DNA of 6,230 nt from Acidobacteriota bacterium. Lineage in GTDB: Bacteria > Acidobacteriota > Terriglobia > UBA7540. Made by a program: the position numbers and the translations under genes. The notes beneath the pieces are model-generated. The model saw only the letters and a program-made list of their open reading frames with translations. It did no database searches and was not told the DNA's origin. Shown one piece after another: positions 5,607 to 6,230 of this stretch. Where the stretch lies: positions 1 through 6,230 of the forward strand of contig JAJYJL010000540.1 in the NCBI GenBank assembly GCA_021789565.1, given 5' to 3'. How positions within the stretch are numbered: the first letter of the stretch is position 1; each line of letters begins with the position of its first letter.

Positions 5607-6230
5607 CTGATGTTTCTCTTTCCTGGTCAGAGAAGTTGACGGCATAGGGCGCAAAGACCGCTTGCTTTACCTGCGGATAAGGAGTTTGCCAGCCGCGAAC
5701 TTCATGCCACAGAATTCGATTCAGCGTGTTGCTCGGCACGTCGTCGGGCACGCTGAAATTCATTTTCATTGAGGCCAGCGCCGCCCGGCGCGCCGCGCCC
5801 TGCAAGGCGTTGAGAGGCGGATTCACCTGGAAGAGCGATTGCTTCGGTTTGAGGGCGGTGTAGGGAGTGAAATCCGGAGTGTTCTGGAAGCTGTTTCGCA
5901 TGTCGTTGGCGATCAGGTCAAAGATCGAAAGCGTGGGGAGGCCCAGCATCTTTTCGATCGTCTTCACCATGCTCAGATGGGAGTAAAAGGTTGAATCCAC
6001 CGCCCCGCGGCGAATGTATGGGCTGATGGCCAAAGCCACCGTGCGATGGCCGTCCACATGGTCGATGCCGGACTGGGCGTCATCTTCGACGACGAAGATA
6101 GCCATGCTCTTCCAGAAGCGCGACCTGGAAAGACCCGCCACGATCTGCCCCAGGGCCCAGTCATTGTCGGCAACCATCGCTGCGGGAGTTGACACGCCCG
6201 GGGTCGTGCCGGCCGTGTGATCGGCGGGCA
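5599..6230 (-). CDS. Phosphoesterase (alkaline-phosphatase-like / phospholipase C-like), C-terminal part (5' end outside window)
   Basis: The visible 210 residues read in frame from the right edge, PADHTAGTTPGVSTPAAMVADNDWALGQIV, followed by FVVEDDAQSGIDHVDGHR and ISPYIRRGAVDSTFYSHLSM. These are characteristic of the large phosphoesterase family often fused to a YncE-type beta-propeller. The DDA and DHVDGHR residues probably belong to the metal/phosphate active site, by analogy with alkaline-phosphatase-superfamily enzymes. The later KTIEKMLGLPTL stretch is also family-typical. The N-terminal part, where any secretion signal would be, is off the window, so localisation cannot be checked, though most relatives are exported. 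A GTG at 6195 is internal, not the start. It ends at TAG (5601-5599), 101 nt upstream of the hydB start on the same strand, with no convincing terminator between. A functional link to the hydrogenase is not evident. Confidence 0.85.
   Translation of the reverse strand, partial: PADHTAGTTPGVSTPAAMVADNDWALGQIVAGLSRSRFWKSMAIFVVEDDAQSGIDHVDGHRTVALAISPYIRRGAVDSTFYSHLSMVKTIEKMLGLPTLSIFDLIANDMRNSFQNTPDFTPYTALKPKQSLFQVNPPLNALQGAARRAALASMKMNFSVPDDVPSNTLNRILWHEVRGWQTPYPQVKQAVFAPYAVNFSDQERETSAR

Noticed and set aside
1..6230. CRISPR arrays, tRNA/rRNA genes, insertion sequences or phage genes
   Set aside because: No regularly spaced repeats, tRNA-like folds, transposase motifs or terminal inverted repeats were seen.

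Overview
The window looks bacterial, with moderately high G+C, short intergenic gaps and tightly packed genes. Its centre is a six-gene minus-strand operon for a cytoplasmic group 3b-type [NiFe] hydrogenase (NAD(P)-linked, 'sulfhydrogenase'). I favour Acidobacteriota or a similar soil or sediment lineage. That rests on the combination of a large LVIVP-type phosphoesterase, a CDP-alcohol phosphatidyltransferase with an RYSD motif, and a 3b hydrogenase. This is inference, because no rRNA or other marker gene is present.

Layout, left to right. (1) Positions 1-427, plus strand: the C-terminal part of a membrane CDP-alcohol phosphatidyltransferase, cut by the window edge. (2) Around 424-460: a hairpin plus T-run between two convergent genes, a likely shared terminator. 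(3) Positions 446-5497, minus strand, read right to left: an Fe-S electron-transfer subunit (hydB-like); a small stand-alone cyclic-nucleotide-binding-domain (CNBD) protein; an FAD/NAD(P)-binding subunit (hydG-like); the hydrogenase small subunit (hydD-like); the [NiFe] large subunit (hydA-like); and the large-subunit maturation endopeptidase. Consecutive genes overlap by 14, 23 and 26 nt or are 1-2 nt apart, so the set is almost certainly one translationally coupled transcript. (4) Positions 5498-5598: a 101-nt intergenic region holding a Crp-type palindrome, a second palindrome next to the hydB start, and phased TCAC half-sites. (5) Positions 5599-6230, minus strand: the C-terminal part of a phosphoesterase, cut by the right edge.

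How the genes work together. The large subunit carries the Ni-Fe site, with CxxC pairs at both ends. The small subunit relays electrons through three predicted [4Fe-4S] clusters. The HydB-like subunit adds two more clusters. The HydG-like subunit couples the chain to NAD(P)(H) through FAD and a [2Fe-2S] cluster. The endopeptidase trims a short C-terminal tail from the large subunit after nickel insertion. The general hyp genes are not in this window.

The least ordinary elements are the CNBD protein and the hydB upstream region. The CNBD protein has no DNA-binding domain and an unusual Trp-rich ligand pocket. The upstream region has a Crp/Rex-like site placed exactly where a class II activator would sit relative to a plausible -10 element, and that -10 lies inside a second palindrome. 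No stretch over 300 nt lacks a gene.
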